Shown in pieces: positions 12,139 through 22,225 of a stretch of DNA of 64,000 nt (positions within the stretch are counted from its first letter, which is position 1; every line of letters begins with the position of its first letter). This stretch comes from Cristatella mucedo (taxonomy: Eukaryota; Bryozoa; Phylactolaemata; Cristatellidae). Below the pieces are notes generated by a model. It saw only the letters and a program-made list of their open reading frames with translations. It had not been told where the DNA came from and made no database searches. The position numbers and the translations under genes are program-made. The stretch is taken from positions 11,302,501 to 11,366,500 of the forward strand of contig WPIO01000008.1 in the NCBI GenBank assembly GCA_009760855.2. The letters are read 5' to 3'.

Positions 12139-12398
12139 GTGGTCGTACGCGAAACTTGGAACTTCGAGTTGGACAAGCCAAAAATACGGACGCATCAGGA
12201 CGCTTTACTAACCCGTTGTGTTTTATGAGGTCACAAGCTCTTGCAGTGAATGTGCTCGAGGCGTATAGGTGCCATTATGTCATGCGCGGTCGCTTTGTTT
12301 CTATTCAAATGATCCAGCCAAACAACCTAGATGAATATTTGAGTATTGCTGAGGTGTACATTTATGGTTATCCCATTGCCAACTCATCCAGCCCATAA
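12139..12398 (+). CDS. Fucolectin-like (FTP/F5/8 type C) terminal exon, copy A
   Basis: After an acceptor-like CGTTGTAG the frame is open for 85 codons to TAA. The pattern LELRVG...NPLC...C.YVMRGRFVSIQMI...LSIAEVYIYG matches the second half of FTP/fucolectin domains, where eel fucolectin-type proteins have NP.C...C...GRYV.V...LTLCEVEVY. The usual Cys before EVEVY is Ala here. FTP domains bind fucose in secreted invertebrate and fish lectins. The first half of the domain is not visible between the signal exon and this exon, so the locus may be incomplete. Copy B is broken in the same region. Confidence 0.55.
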
Positions 12399-13189
12399 TA
12401 AGAGCGTGCATGCAGGGCCTACGATGCTAATTTCTACTTGCTCTCCAGATCAACGTAATCTTACATACCTATTGCTCGATGCCGCACTAAACCTAAACTA
12501 AAATGTCAAGGCCTAAGGTGCCACAAGCCTATTCAGAGTATGAGTGCCGCAATATTTCATGTTTACTTGGGCTATATTAAGACAAGATCTAGAGCTAATA
12601 AAATTTGAAAAAGCAGCAACAACTTCTCTCTCAATGTACAATAATTGATGCGTATGAAAAGGCAAGCTAGTGGGCCAAGAGGGCTAATAGTAAAAAAAAA
12701 AACATTCTTTTTTCTATTTTTCAATTTTAAATGCACTCACTTCATCATAACATTGCTGCAAAAAGTAGGTCATCATTGACAAACATTTTTTTGACTGATT
12801 TTTAATAAATGATAAGAACTCACTAGTTCTACCCCTAGCTTGTTTAGCTTGAAAAGACGTGTCGCTTTTGAAATGGAATACTTAATAAACGTAAATGCAT
12901 TTCCATAGTAAATAATGCATACATTTTAGCCCAACAGGATCCCTAGTTCCTTAGTATGCTTTCATAACATGCTCCTTTGAGAGTGAATGTTAGTTTATTC
13001 ATTTAGGTAAAGGTGAACCTGGGCCTTCGCCGTGCGACTGCGAGCGTTAAGCATCTGACCCGTTCCTAGGGAAGCCATATTGATTGCTAATTAGTACTGG
13101 CGAGACTTCTGTTTAGATGATGGTACAACGGCTGGTGAAATTAAGCAATAATTTAGCGCCCACCAAGCAACGAAGATTTCTACAAGCTG

Positions 13190-14630
13190 CCTCCGGGCTG
13201 TGGCAAACTAGTGCATCTCTGTCTGTAACTCCACAAAGCCGCGAGGACTAAGTGGGTGTTTTCTATAGAGCACTCAAAGCCTAAGCGGCTTTAGGTACGC
13301 ATTCGGTAGCCAACAGACTTCATCTCACGTAACAAAGAGAAAACAGTGAGAAAAATAGCAGAGTCAGGAGAGCAATTGAGACAGTGAGTAGCATGGAAGT
13401 AGCAGCTCAGGACGGCTGGAAAGGATGTGCCACAGTCGGCAGCAGGTGAGTAGATGTCGTTTTGTAAGAACTGTGGAAGTGAGCTCCAAAGTCTATGACC
13501 TGCAGAGCAAAAACGTCTGTCACCAAGGGCATTTAGGTGAAGTAACGGAAAGCTAGTTTATTCCTAATAGAGTACCTGAAGGAATGACGATCCTGAAACT
13601 GGTGCAGCAGTTCAGCTAGGTATGACGGAGCCAAGCTGTAGTGGGCCTTGTGGGTCAGCGTAAGAACTTACTCTGGATCCTTTAATCAATTGAAAGCTAT
13701 CGGAGCTCCTTCAGCGAAGGAGACACATGTTAAAACCTCTGGTATATTATAACTAGCACTGCAGCCATACTCATCACCACCTGCAGTGAACTAGTGGCTT
13801 TTTCGGTAGCCCAGCCAATAATGGAATTGCAGTAATCTAGCCGAGATAAAACCAGGGAGCTACTTAAATGTTTTGCAAGCCACCGCGGTAGACTGTCCCT
13901 AATCTTAGATATGGGTCACACCGGATGGCTAGCTGTGAAGAAAGTTTCCTTAATGAAACTTTAAAAATTTCAGCAGTTTTCAAAGATGAAGCCTAAATTC
14001 ACAGCATATGGTGACGGTCGCACATCACTTTTACCTGTTAAAAGAGCACTGTCTTCTAATCTAGCCATCTTGAGGTGCCCAACGTTCAGTTTTATCGTCA
14101 AAGTTTAAGGAAATTTACTGACATCCAGGATCGAAAATCGGCAAGGTAAGCATTCAGTTTATCAGTCACTGCAGAAGATTCTGACGGTTAAATCGGAAAA
14201 TACACTTCTTGAGTATCGTCAGCATAAAAGTAATAGCCTACTCCATTGGATTGGGCCGAATTACCTTTCCTAAAGGGTCAGTATAAATGAGGAACCCTAG
14301 TTATGGCCAACGGTCGACTTTTCACTTAACGCTGAGACGCGGTGAGTGAGCTACTACTACAGCGCACAAGGGTAGACAGCGCTTTGAACGTACATTGTAT
14401 TGGTTTGAAGCCGAGTGGTTGATATGGCGAACGCAGGGAGGCAGGGAGGCTCTTACTGATACGCCGAAGCAGGCCCGCCAGTAGCGCATTGACTAATGGT
14501 GACATCGCACCTCCTGCTAAGCAGAGCCTGTTTTGAGTAGCGTATCCGAGGACAGCTCATGTCCAGTCATGCCGAATATATCGAAGGAGTAGCCGAAGGT
14601 GTTACCTAAAAGTTAGTAAAGGTCCACGCC
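13190..14630 (-). mobile_element. LINE-B retrotransposon (antisense) inside segment A
   Basis: The minus strand carries the LINE-B 3' end at 13.2-13.6 kb (reverse of CAAAGCCTAAGCGGCTTTAG and TCAGGACGGCTGGAAAGG). Further in, the reverse complement of 14218-14240 encodes GYYFYADDT, the reverse-transcriptase catalytic motif. The paralogous segment B lacks it, so it inserted after the duplication. Its inner limit past about 14330 is unclear. Confidence 0.75.
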
Positions 14631-15074
14631 ACCGCGCTTGGAGTCAAGCGATGCCGCTCTCTAGCGCTGGGAGGAGTGACTGTACGATGCACGGCCGCGG
14701 TTAGCGAGTGCGTCATGCAGCCGGCTCGAAAAGAACTGGTCGTCACTTGCAGATGACTTCGGAGACAGCTGCGCAGGCTGCTTTTCTAAACGAAAAAAGC
14801 TAAGGTCTATTTAAAACGTAGCTGCCTTACTATTAAAGGTTGACCGGATGCATATGCTCCAATTTGTTCGAGCCCGAACATTCTAAATACAAGCTCCAAT
14901 GCTGATTCATGATATCGTCATGGATTTTGTCGGATGTTGGCTTAGTAACTAGTGCACAGCAGATCATCTCTCTGGAGAATTTAGTGCAACAGCTTGTGAA
15001 AATAATTCGCAAACAACTAACCCGAAGAACCCTTATTAATCTCCATTTGATGATCGTACTGCGAATAATGCGAT

Positions 15075-15261
15075 GGAATGTGTCTCTGTCTGTAATAACT
15101 CCGCAAAGCCAGAAAGACTAAGTGGTTGTTACGCTAGAGGGGTCTGTTTATTGAACACTCAAAGCCTAAGCGGCTCTCTGTGGGCATACAGCAGCCAGCA
15201 GACTCCATCACACAAAACAAAATTAATTTGAGAAGCATAAGCTGAGCCAGCTTATGCTTCT
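15075..15261 (-). mobile_element. LINE-B 3' end fragment (antisense)
   Basis: The words GTGTCTCTGTCTGTAATAAC, then CTCAAAGCCTAAGCGGCTCT, then CAGCCAGCAGACTCCATCAC are colinear with 13.21-13.33 kb. It ends in a perfect palindrome not present in other copies. Confidence 0.75.
15231..15261. repeat. Perfect 14-bp inverted repeat (hairpin)
   Basis: AGAAGCATAAGCTG, spacer AGC, then CAGCTTATGCTTCT. Other LINE-B copies have only the left half (for example GAGAAGCAT near 62420). Confidence 0.9.
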
Positions 15262-15418
15262 AAGTGCAGGAGAGCTGTGCGAGCTGGACGCTGAAGACGC
15301 TGGACGCTGAGCGCGAAGAAGATTTACCAGCCTGACCAGGGAGCATTGGGCACGAGCCAGCAGCGAGAAAAACTCGGAGAATCAATGTCGGGAGTGTGAT
15401 CTTGGTACTGCGCACGAT

Positions 15419-15420
<2 letters not shown>

Positions 15421-15459
<39 letters not shown>

Positions 15460-15505
15460 CATATATATGCATATATATATATGTGTGCATATATATATAT
15501 ATATG
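15421..15505. repeat. (CA)n(TA)n microsatellite
   Basis: CA repeats followed by ATATAT with interspersed GC and GTGTG, ending in TA repeats. Confidence 0.95.
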
Positions 15506-15719
15506 CAAATAAATATATTTATTTATTTATATTTATCGCGTTGCGTTGACATTAGGGATAAGCGAATCGTACGGCCGTCACCATACCGAATTCCACATGA
15601 CTTCCAGTAGCAGTAGCTGCAGATAACAAAGGAGATGCTTGAACAGGGGGATCATAGAGGAGGATCGAGAAAGATCGAACAGGGTACTTATTAGGTTCAA
15701 GAGGATCGAGGTGGCTCGA

Positions 15720-17040
15720 GATGGGGATCTTGGAGCACTCGAGCAGCTATTGATGTACGCCCGTAGCGGTGGTACTCAAAAAAACGATGTCACCCTGTGA
15801 CTTTGCATCGACTACCGTCAGGTGAATTCTCTACTGCGGGTAGATGCCTCCCCAATGCCGTGCATCAAAGACCTCATCGATCGGTTGCGACAGGCCCGAT
15901 TTATTATCACCCTGGATCTCACAAAAGGATTCGCGAACATTCCGGTAGCCAAGAATTGCCAGCACGTGGCCACCTTCGCGACGAGCGCGGACGTCTATCA
16001 GTTTCATGATGATGTCCTTGGTCTTCAGGGAGCACGGATGACATTGCCGAGGCTAATGAAACAGGTCATCCAATTACAGGAAACCTTCACTGGCTCATAT
16101 TTACTCGACCTGGTTATATATTACAAAACACGGAAGAAACATTTGGAGCACTGCTGGTAGTGTTGGGGAGACTCTTAAGGTCGGGCCTCGTGGCCAACCC
16201 AGGCAAATGTCAGCTGGCGATGACTCGGTGCTCTTATCTCGGACACGCAGTTTGTAGTGGATCCACGCAGCCTAGCCAATACAAGGTTCAAGTCGTCCAG
16301 AAGTTTCTGGGGCCTCTAGCAAAAACCCACGTACGAGTCTTCTAATGACTGACCGGGTACAACAGACGTTTCATACCAGAGTATGCTGTTTTGGCAGCGC
16401 CACTCGTCTTACCCGGGAAAGCGGCTTTTTTTAGAGTAAGACCTCTGGACAAACGTCTGCTAGCAAGTTTGTCGGACCCTAAAGGAGAAGCTCTGCTCTG
16501 GGCCCGTTCTTCGGAGTCCGGATTTCTTCCGAGAATACTAACTCCGCGTGAATGCATCAGACAGACTTATGGTTGGAGTCTGGAGCTGGCTGGCTGGCCC
16601 AGTCGGTAGTTTATTCCAGCAAACAGTTGCTACCTCGCTAAGGAAGAGCGATATTCAACGGTCGAAAAGGAACGGCTGGCTATAAGGCAAGGCGTGGCGC
16701 AAAAGTCTTAAAGTGCACCTGCTAGGCCACTTTCGGTTTGCCGCGGTAGCAGCGCGTCAGTGGCTGGGCGCTCTGAAAAAGGGCAACGTTCGACTATCCA
16801 GCACGACTATCCAGACTATCCGGAGTCTGCTGTCCCTGCGGCCGTTCGGATGCGTCGTACGGCACGAGGCGAGGAGTTCATCGGGAATGCTGACGGCAGA
16901 GCCCGGCCATAGTCGGCCAACTGTCTAAAGCAGGTCACAGCAGTCGCTGGGCGCAGGAGGTCGGCTCCGGCTTGAGGTAAGATGGATGGACTATGCGAGG
17001 CAACGATGGAGGTACGCGGAGAATGCTGACGACTCAGATG
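15720..17040 (+). pseudogene. Ty3/gypsy retrotransposon pol relic (RT-RNase H)
   Basis: Ordered pol fragments lie in shifting plus-strand frames: DYRQVNSLL then FIITLDLTKGFANIPV (RT blocks), GLQGARMTLPRLM, LLDLVIYYKTRKKHLEH (the catalytic YxDD position is lost), NPGKCQLAMTRCSYLGH, RRFIPEYAVLAAPL and, in the RNase H part, EERYSTVEKERLA. Frameshifts and stops show a dead copy. No LTRs, integrase or envelope region were recognised. The right end is approximate. Confidence 0.8.
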
Positions 17041-17151
17041 AACGGTATCCAAACTGTCATCAGCTGCCCAGTGGTTTCGGCACGTGCCACTGCTCGGCGG
17101 TGCAAAACCATTCGTGCATAGAATAAAAGGGCCGCCTGGGAAATGCACTTG

Positions 17152-17158
17152 AGAGATT

Positions 17159-17248
<90 letters not shown>
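17152..17248. repeat. (AG)n microsatellite
   Basis: About 95 bp of GA repeats. The long Ser-Leu or Arg-Glu frames over it are artefacts of the repeat. Confidence 0.97.
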
Positions 17249-17250
<2 letters not shown>

Positions 17251-17447
17251 GCTCGGTCGCACTACCCAACCTGACTACAGGTCTTTCTAGAGAGCTGTCA
17301 CAGCTCTTTGTAAACTTTGATCCTCTACATGCTGATTGAGATTCCCTGCTGGTCGGCTGTGACATTGCACGGTCGGTAGGTCAGTGATCTTCTCGCCAGC
17401 TGTGCTCCGGGTCGAGCACAAACAGAAGATGCACACTCACCAGATGG

Positions 17448-17572
17448 TTTGGCTCGGTGGTTATGGTGCTCGCCCCGATCAAGGTCTGACCGAGATCTTC
17501 GGCTCAAACCCCGTGACATATGTGAAGCGCCTGAGTAGAGATTAAATTCTCTTAGGGCTATATACAAATGAA
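17448..17572 (+). mobile_element. SINE S2 (tRNA-derived)
   Basis: The head GGCTCGGTGGTTATGGTGCT fits a tRNA A box. It is followed by CGGCTCAAACCCCGTGAC (B-box region) and the L2-like tail GTGAAGCGCCTGAGTAGAG, AATTCTCTTAGGGC, then AT-rich sequence. Confidence 0.8.
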
Positions 17573-18139
17573 TTATATTTTTAATTATATATTTTTTGAA
17601 AACACTGCAGGTTAGCAGGTATTCACTTGCATCTGATCTAAAAAGAACTGTAGCTAAGCCAAAAAGTCTAGTGTCTGATCAACATTGCCGCCAAAACATT
17701 TGTTGTGCTGACCAGCTGTAATTTTTGGAACTGGAATCACGCTCACCTAAGCCCGTAGCCTTTAAATATTTAATGGGGAGGGCTAAGCCTTGACCCCGTT
17801 TAATGGAAGTGTGACGTCGCTCAGGATATTTGCTTTTCCTGATTGCAATAATTTAACAAGAGCTGATCGGTTATCTTCCAGAATGCGCTCGATTTAATTG
17901 AAGCAACTGAGTAAAATGTGCCAGGTGCTAAAGATATTGTTGATGCTACTTCCTTATTTAATTATTCAATCGATAAAGAAATAATTGCTATCACTGACTG
18001 AAGTTATCAATATAGCACCAATACTCGTTTATGAAAAAATAAAATGGCTGTCACTGTTAGTCATGGTTACAAATGGAAGTCACAATTTCATGTTCTTACG
18101 AGGTATATCTAGACGATTTGAATCAGAAAAGTGTATGGG
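17573..18139. other. No recognisable feature
   Basis: AT-rich, without open frames or repeats that I can identify. Confidence 0.4.
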
Positions 18140-19330
18140 AGGTCGGCTAGTCTGATGGCGGAGTAGTTCTCCTTGGTACGACTGATTGCATAGGCCAGTA
18201 GACCTGTAAGGACTGAGTTATAGAAGTAAAAACGGGATGTCGCAAATGCACGGACCAACTTCGAGATGGTGTCCCTGTCTAAGCAGGCCCGTACTTTACA
18301 ATATTACGAAGTTTAAACTAGACAGACTTTGCTGCACACTTGATGTCGCTGTCTAGTGAAAGGCCGATTTAGAACGGGACAGCTAAATTTGTGGGAAGAT
18401 TCAACGAAAGATATGCTAAAGAGTATTTTTTTAGCATTAAGCTCTCCAATTTTGCAGTCGCACTTGGTTTTCCCATATCTAGTAAGTTTGTTGTATCATC
18501 ATTTATTTTGAGAAAGTTTGCTGTCCTTCGTTTTTGGATTTCAGCAAGACATTTAGCAAGGGAGTGGCTAGAATTTGAAATGCTGAAGGGCTGGGAGGGA
18601 TCAAAGCAAATGTACAACTGAGTGTCATCTGTACATGAGTAAAAGCCTAGACTGTGCTTGGCAATTATCTCGGTAGGAAGGATGGTATAAACTGTGAAAT
18701 TAAGCGGATCAAGCCCAGAGCCCTGAAGTACCCCGTACTTCAGTGGTTCCGCGGATGACCTGTGACAAGCCACATCAATACTCTAGAGTCTCCCGATTAG
18801 ATAGGAGCTGAACTATTAAAGTGCAGTGCTAGTGATACCCAGGCACTCGAATAGGACTTTCGGACCAATAGTGTCAAACGCGGCCAAAATATCAAGCACA
18901 ACCAGCAGAGACTTTACCAAAGTCTGCATTCCTGAGAAAGTTATTAGACAAACGAAGCAATGCTGACTCTGTGGAGTGATTAGCTTTAAACCAAGACTGA
19001 AACTTACTTGCTAGATTTGGGGTCTCAACATAAGAGTTCGGATGGTCTGCCACAACTCTTTGTAGTTTCTTTGATAATAACGGTAGAAGAAAAGAAGTGT
19101 TGCTTTCTTAATTAACGGTTTATTAACCGCCTTTTTGAAGGGTGCAGAGTTGTGACCCAAAGCTAAGGACATATTTGTTTTGTAAGATGTGCTTAGCAGA
19201 AGCAGATCTATTCATCGTAGAAGTAGGACGCTGGAAACAATGTGTAGGGGGCTAGTAATCTTTTTTAGCTGGAAGATGAATTTCAGGATAAAGTCAATCA
19301 TAGCCTCCTAGAATGTAGGTTGAGGTGCTG

Positions 19331-19398
<68 letters not shown>

Positions 19399-19700
19399 TA
19401 CTGTGGGGTTGTTATTGAGGGACCGGAGTCTAGAGATGAGGCAGCAAAACCTTACGGATAGACTCTCTGATCTTGTCTATATTGCTGACAAAAAAAGCTA
19501 GAGAAGCGATCAGCTAGATCACCATTAGGATCTAGGTAAGGAGCTTACCTGGGAGCGGTTAAGAAGATGTCTATGGTAGTCATCAGCATTTTCGGAAGCG
19601 TTACACAGGCGATGCGTTAATCGTTAGAGTATGAATCGGAGGCTGGAATTGGCTAAGATGCGCTTTGCATCATCCCTGTATCCTACTATTGAAATTTGAT
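18140..19700 (-). mobile_element. L2 LINE, reverse-transcriptase half (antisense, decayed)
   Basis: The minus-strand frame at 18369-18773 reads GVLQGSGLDPLNFTVYTI then LGFYSCTDDTQLYICFDPSQ, the L2 RT motifs GVPQGS.LGPLLF and (F)Y.YADDTQL, with the YADD motif decayed to CTDD. Upstream RT and endonuclease-RT linker remnants extend to about 19.7 kb and are interrupted by an (AG)n tract. The 3' end of the element is missing. Confidence 0.75.
19334..19395. repeat. (AG)n microsatellite within L2
   Basis: About 60 bp of GA repeats. Confidence 0.97.
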
Positions 19701-20510
19701 AGGTTTAATTAAAAATATGTTTTTTAATGAGTCGCGAAGAGATGAAATTTGGACACCTGCCTTAAGGATTGCCTGATTCGTCAGAAAGAAAATCATAAAG
19801 CGTAAGGCGTGTCGATGACATTAAATTAAGATTTATATGAATATTTTGTGCACTAACAAAACCGGTAGATATTACTTGAATTAGATGTAATTGGTTACAA
19901 CACAATTTGCCTACATTTGAAACGAGAATCTGCTTTCCGTTTCCTTTACACTTGTGCTGACCCGCACGGATTTTTAATTATTGACAATTTACTAGTGAAA
20001 TCTGAGTCTCTCTGTACCATAATTTATACGGTATGAACCTAAGCTAGAATAAGAAAATTATTGTAATGAATAACAGACCGCTCAATGCGAAAGCTTTTGA
20101 AGTAACAGGTAAAGTGCCTTCGATAGTTCAGCAGGGGCTGAAGAAAAGGCAAATTAAACATAAATGGAATTAAAATTAGTTGTGAAAATAATCGGTTTCT
20201 TATCATAGAAACCAGGAGCAATTCTGCTTAATGTCATCGTACGACTACGATCCACGGTCATGATTGAACAATTGAAACTATTCAACTTGATGTGCTGGGT
20301 CTTACGCCGAGCCTGGATTCCGATGTGGGGGAGCGAGACAGGTAAGACTTGCATACGGGGTAAGACCCGAAAGTAATGAATATATATAAGGCACAATTAT
20401 AATATACGTGTTTGACGCAAACTTGGCTGCTGCATGTAGAGCTGAATTAGTACATAATTTCCCAGATAGCAAATGCATTCTCGCCCCGCTCCACTAATTG
20501 GCTATGCAAG
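19701..20510. other. No recognisable feature
   Basis: AT-rich; only short chance frames. Confidence 0.4.
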
Positions 20511-20512
20511 CT

Positions 20513-20700
20513 TGAGGGCCGTGATAGCCCAAGAGGTCAGATGCTCACTCTTCATGACTGAGGTGGTTGGTTCGAATCCTGCAGTGGGCGATCCTGTATT
20601 GCCCACCTTTATTGCTGAGCTAGAAAGAAATGTTATCGGATACCTACAGACTAGTGAATATGCTCAGCCGAACATTGCAGTTCGACTGACAGCTGTGGTA
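20513..20700 (+). mobile_element. SINE S1 (tRNA-derived), diverged
   Basis: The head has an A-box-like GATAGCCCAAGAGGTCAGA and an exact B box GGTTCGAATCC, then GCAGTGGGCGATCC as in the other S1 copies. The body after that is only weakly similar. It does not fold cleanly as a tRNA gene because the acceptor ends do not pair. Confidence 0.65.
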
Positions 20701-20931
20701 TAATTTCGCTATAAGTAACATAGCAACGTTTGGATTGGCCTTATTAAGGTCTTCATAGAGACCTTGATGAGTTCGTGATTTCTTTACCCGGTTTGATTTC
20801 AACACTCTTTCTGGGATGTGAAAGGAAATTTTGTTTCTTAGATTGTTGCCAGCACCGATCGGCACATTTATAGCGATAGAATAAGAAATGAGTCAGCCTA
20901 ACACATGCACGATCATCAATAATTTTAATCG

Positions 20932-21050
20932 GAGAGCGTGGTGCTCGCCCCAACCAAGGTCTGACTGAGGTCGTGGGCTAGAGCCCCGAGGCATATGTGA
21001 ATCGCCTGAATAGAGATTAAGTTCTCTTGGGGCGCTCTATAAATGAATTA
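20932..21050 (+). mobile_element. SINE S2 (tRNA-derived)
   Basis: GTGGTGCTCGCCCCAACC, then GTCGTGGGCTAGAGCCCCGA (B-box region), then the tail GTGAATCGCCTGAATAGAG, TTAAGTTCTCTTGGGGCGCT and an AT-rich end. Confidence 0.8.
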
Positions 21051-21660
21051 TAATGTTAAATTAACAAATAAGTTATTAATTAACGATGAAGGAACAATCA
21101 AGTGCATGGAATGTTCGTATTGAAATGCCAACTTGTCTCGCTATCCAACAGAAGAATTGCTGTGAACATGCAAACCTTAACGACAGCCAAGATTGCTTAG
21201 GTAGAAAGCAATAGTACTCGTGGTAGTGTTAAAAATAATAGGTGTATTAAGTCTACCATCATGTTAAAACCGCATGGCTGGGCTCACGCTTCGCCGAGCC
21301 CTCGTATATTCATGTTGTAGAAGCATGTGAAAGTAAGCAAGAGCCACGTTTGACAAGCATGATGAGAACATATTTAGGAACTCGGTCCCAATGGCTATTT
21401 AAACCCTCATTCATCAATTTTTAAAGTTTTAAAAGTTGCTTTAGCCACGACTTCCATTAACGTGTTCACTTCCAAAGTGATTACATACACAGAGAAAACG
21501 TTGCTCTTAAAATTAACCCTAAAATCTAGACGCTGCACAACAACATGAGAATGAACGCTAGTTTGTAAGTGATAATCAAATTCAAAAAATTCAAAATTCT
21601 AATATTCTGAAGTGACGTTGCTTCTCGGTCGTATAAGGAAAAATGTATTTGGAAAGGGCA
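21051..21660. other. No recognisable feature
   Basis: AT-rich, no supported ORF or repeat. Confidence 0.4.
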
Positions 21661-21662
21661 CC

Positions 21663-21945
21663 TTGTTTTCGCCCTATAAAACCTAGGCTCCACATTTACA
21701 CGTGAATCATTCTTAGAGTACGGTGCTAATTGGTGAGCCGTAATGGCTCACTAGGAAAGGTGGCTGCTTTTCACGACCTCGGCATCGAGGTCGTGGGTTC
21801 GAAACCTGCGGTGGGCGATCCCTTATCGCCACTGCAAGCGGTGGTGACAGCCGTAAAGGCTCTTCTGTCGCTATACAAAAAGAGGCTGTTAAATCAGCTA
21901 GTATTTTTTAAGTAGCTAAATTCCTATTGACGGCTATGAATGGAG
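21663..21945 (+). repeat. Repeat R3, copy 3, split by SINE S1
   Basis: The left part (AACCTAGGCTCCACATTTAC to GGTGCTAAT) and right part (AGCTAAATTCCTATTGACGG) are contiguous in copy 2 near 7.3 kb. The intervening bases are an S1 element. Confidence 0.8.
21731..21912 (+). mobile_element. SINE S1 (best copy)
   Basis: The tRNA-like head AGCCGTAATGGCTCACTAGG (A-box position) is followed by GTGGGTTCGAAACCTGCGG (B box GGTTCGAAACC). The body reads GGCGATCCCTTATCGCCACT and the tail GGCTCTTCTGTCGCTATAC, AAAAAGAGGCTGTTAAATC. It is inserted into R3. Confidence 0.85.
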
Positions 21946-22119
21946 TTATTCAGAGCCAGAACCTACCAGCTTAACTCTCTTAACTCTGGCAGTGAGGCTG
22001 CAACATTTAACTCCAATGAGGATGAAGTGACAACTTTTTTTACAATAGGAAGCATTGCAATATATGTTGGCTGGATTGTGAAGCAAGTGAAGAAAAACTA
22101 TACGCTCAATTAACTGATT

Positions 22120-22225
22120 TAATGTATATTTATTATGCATCCTTTGCAGCATTTGTAAAGCTTCTAGATATAGATTAGGCTCTCTTAGGGCGCTACACAA
22201 ATATATGATAATTATTATTGTTATG
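22120..22225 (+). mobile_element. L2/S2-type tail fragment (sense)
   Basis: CCTTTGCAGCATTTGTAAAG, then TAGATTAGGCTCTCTTAGGG and CGCTACACAAATATATGAT, then ATT repeats. Confidence 0.7.

Larger units (their letters stand above)
11875..14955 (+). repeat. Paralogous segment A (lectin-like locus)
   Basis: It aligns in order with 25141-26872, sharing GCATCTGACCCGTTCCTAGG at 13051, the stretch around CGGTTAGCGAGTGCG near 14697, and GCTGCGCAGGCTGC near 14769. Segment A is longer because about 1.4 kb of LINE-B-related sequence sits at roughly 13190-14630, absent from segment B. Confidence 0.8.

Noticed and set aside
16816..17365. Long minus-strand frames with runs of Ser-Leu
   Set aside because: They are produced by the (AG)n microsatellite; the same happens at 50.7-51.1 kb and 52.0-52.3 kb.
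20513..20600. True tRNA gene
   Set aside because: It has A- and B-box words, but the acceptor ends do not pair and the same unit recurs as SINE S1 with a common tail.
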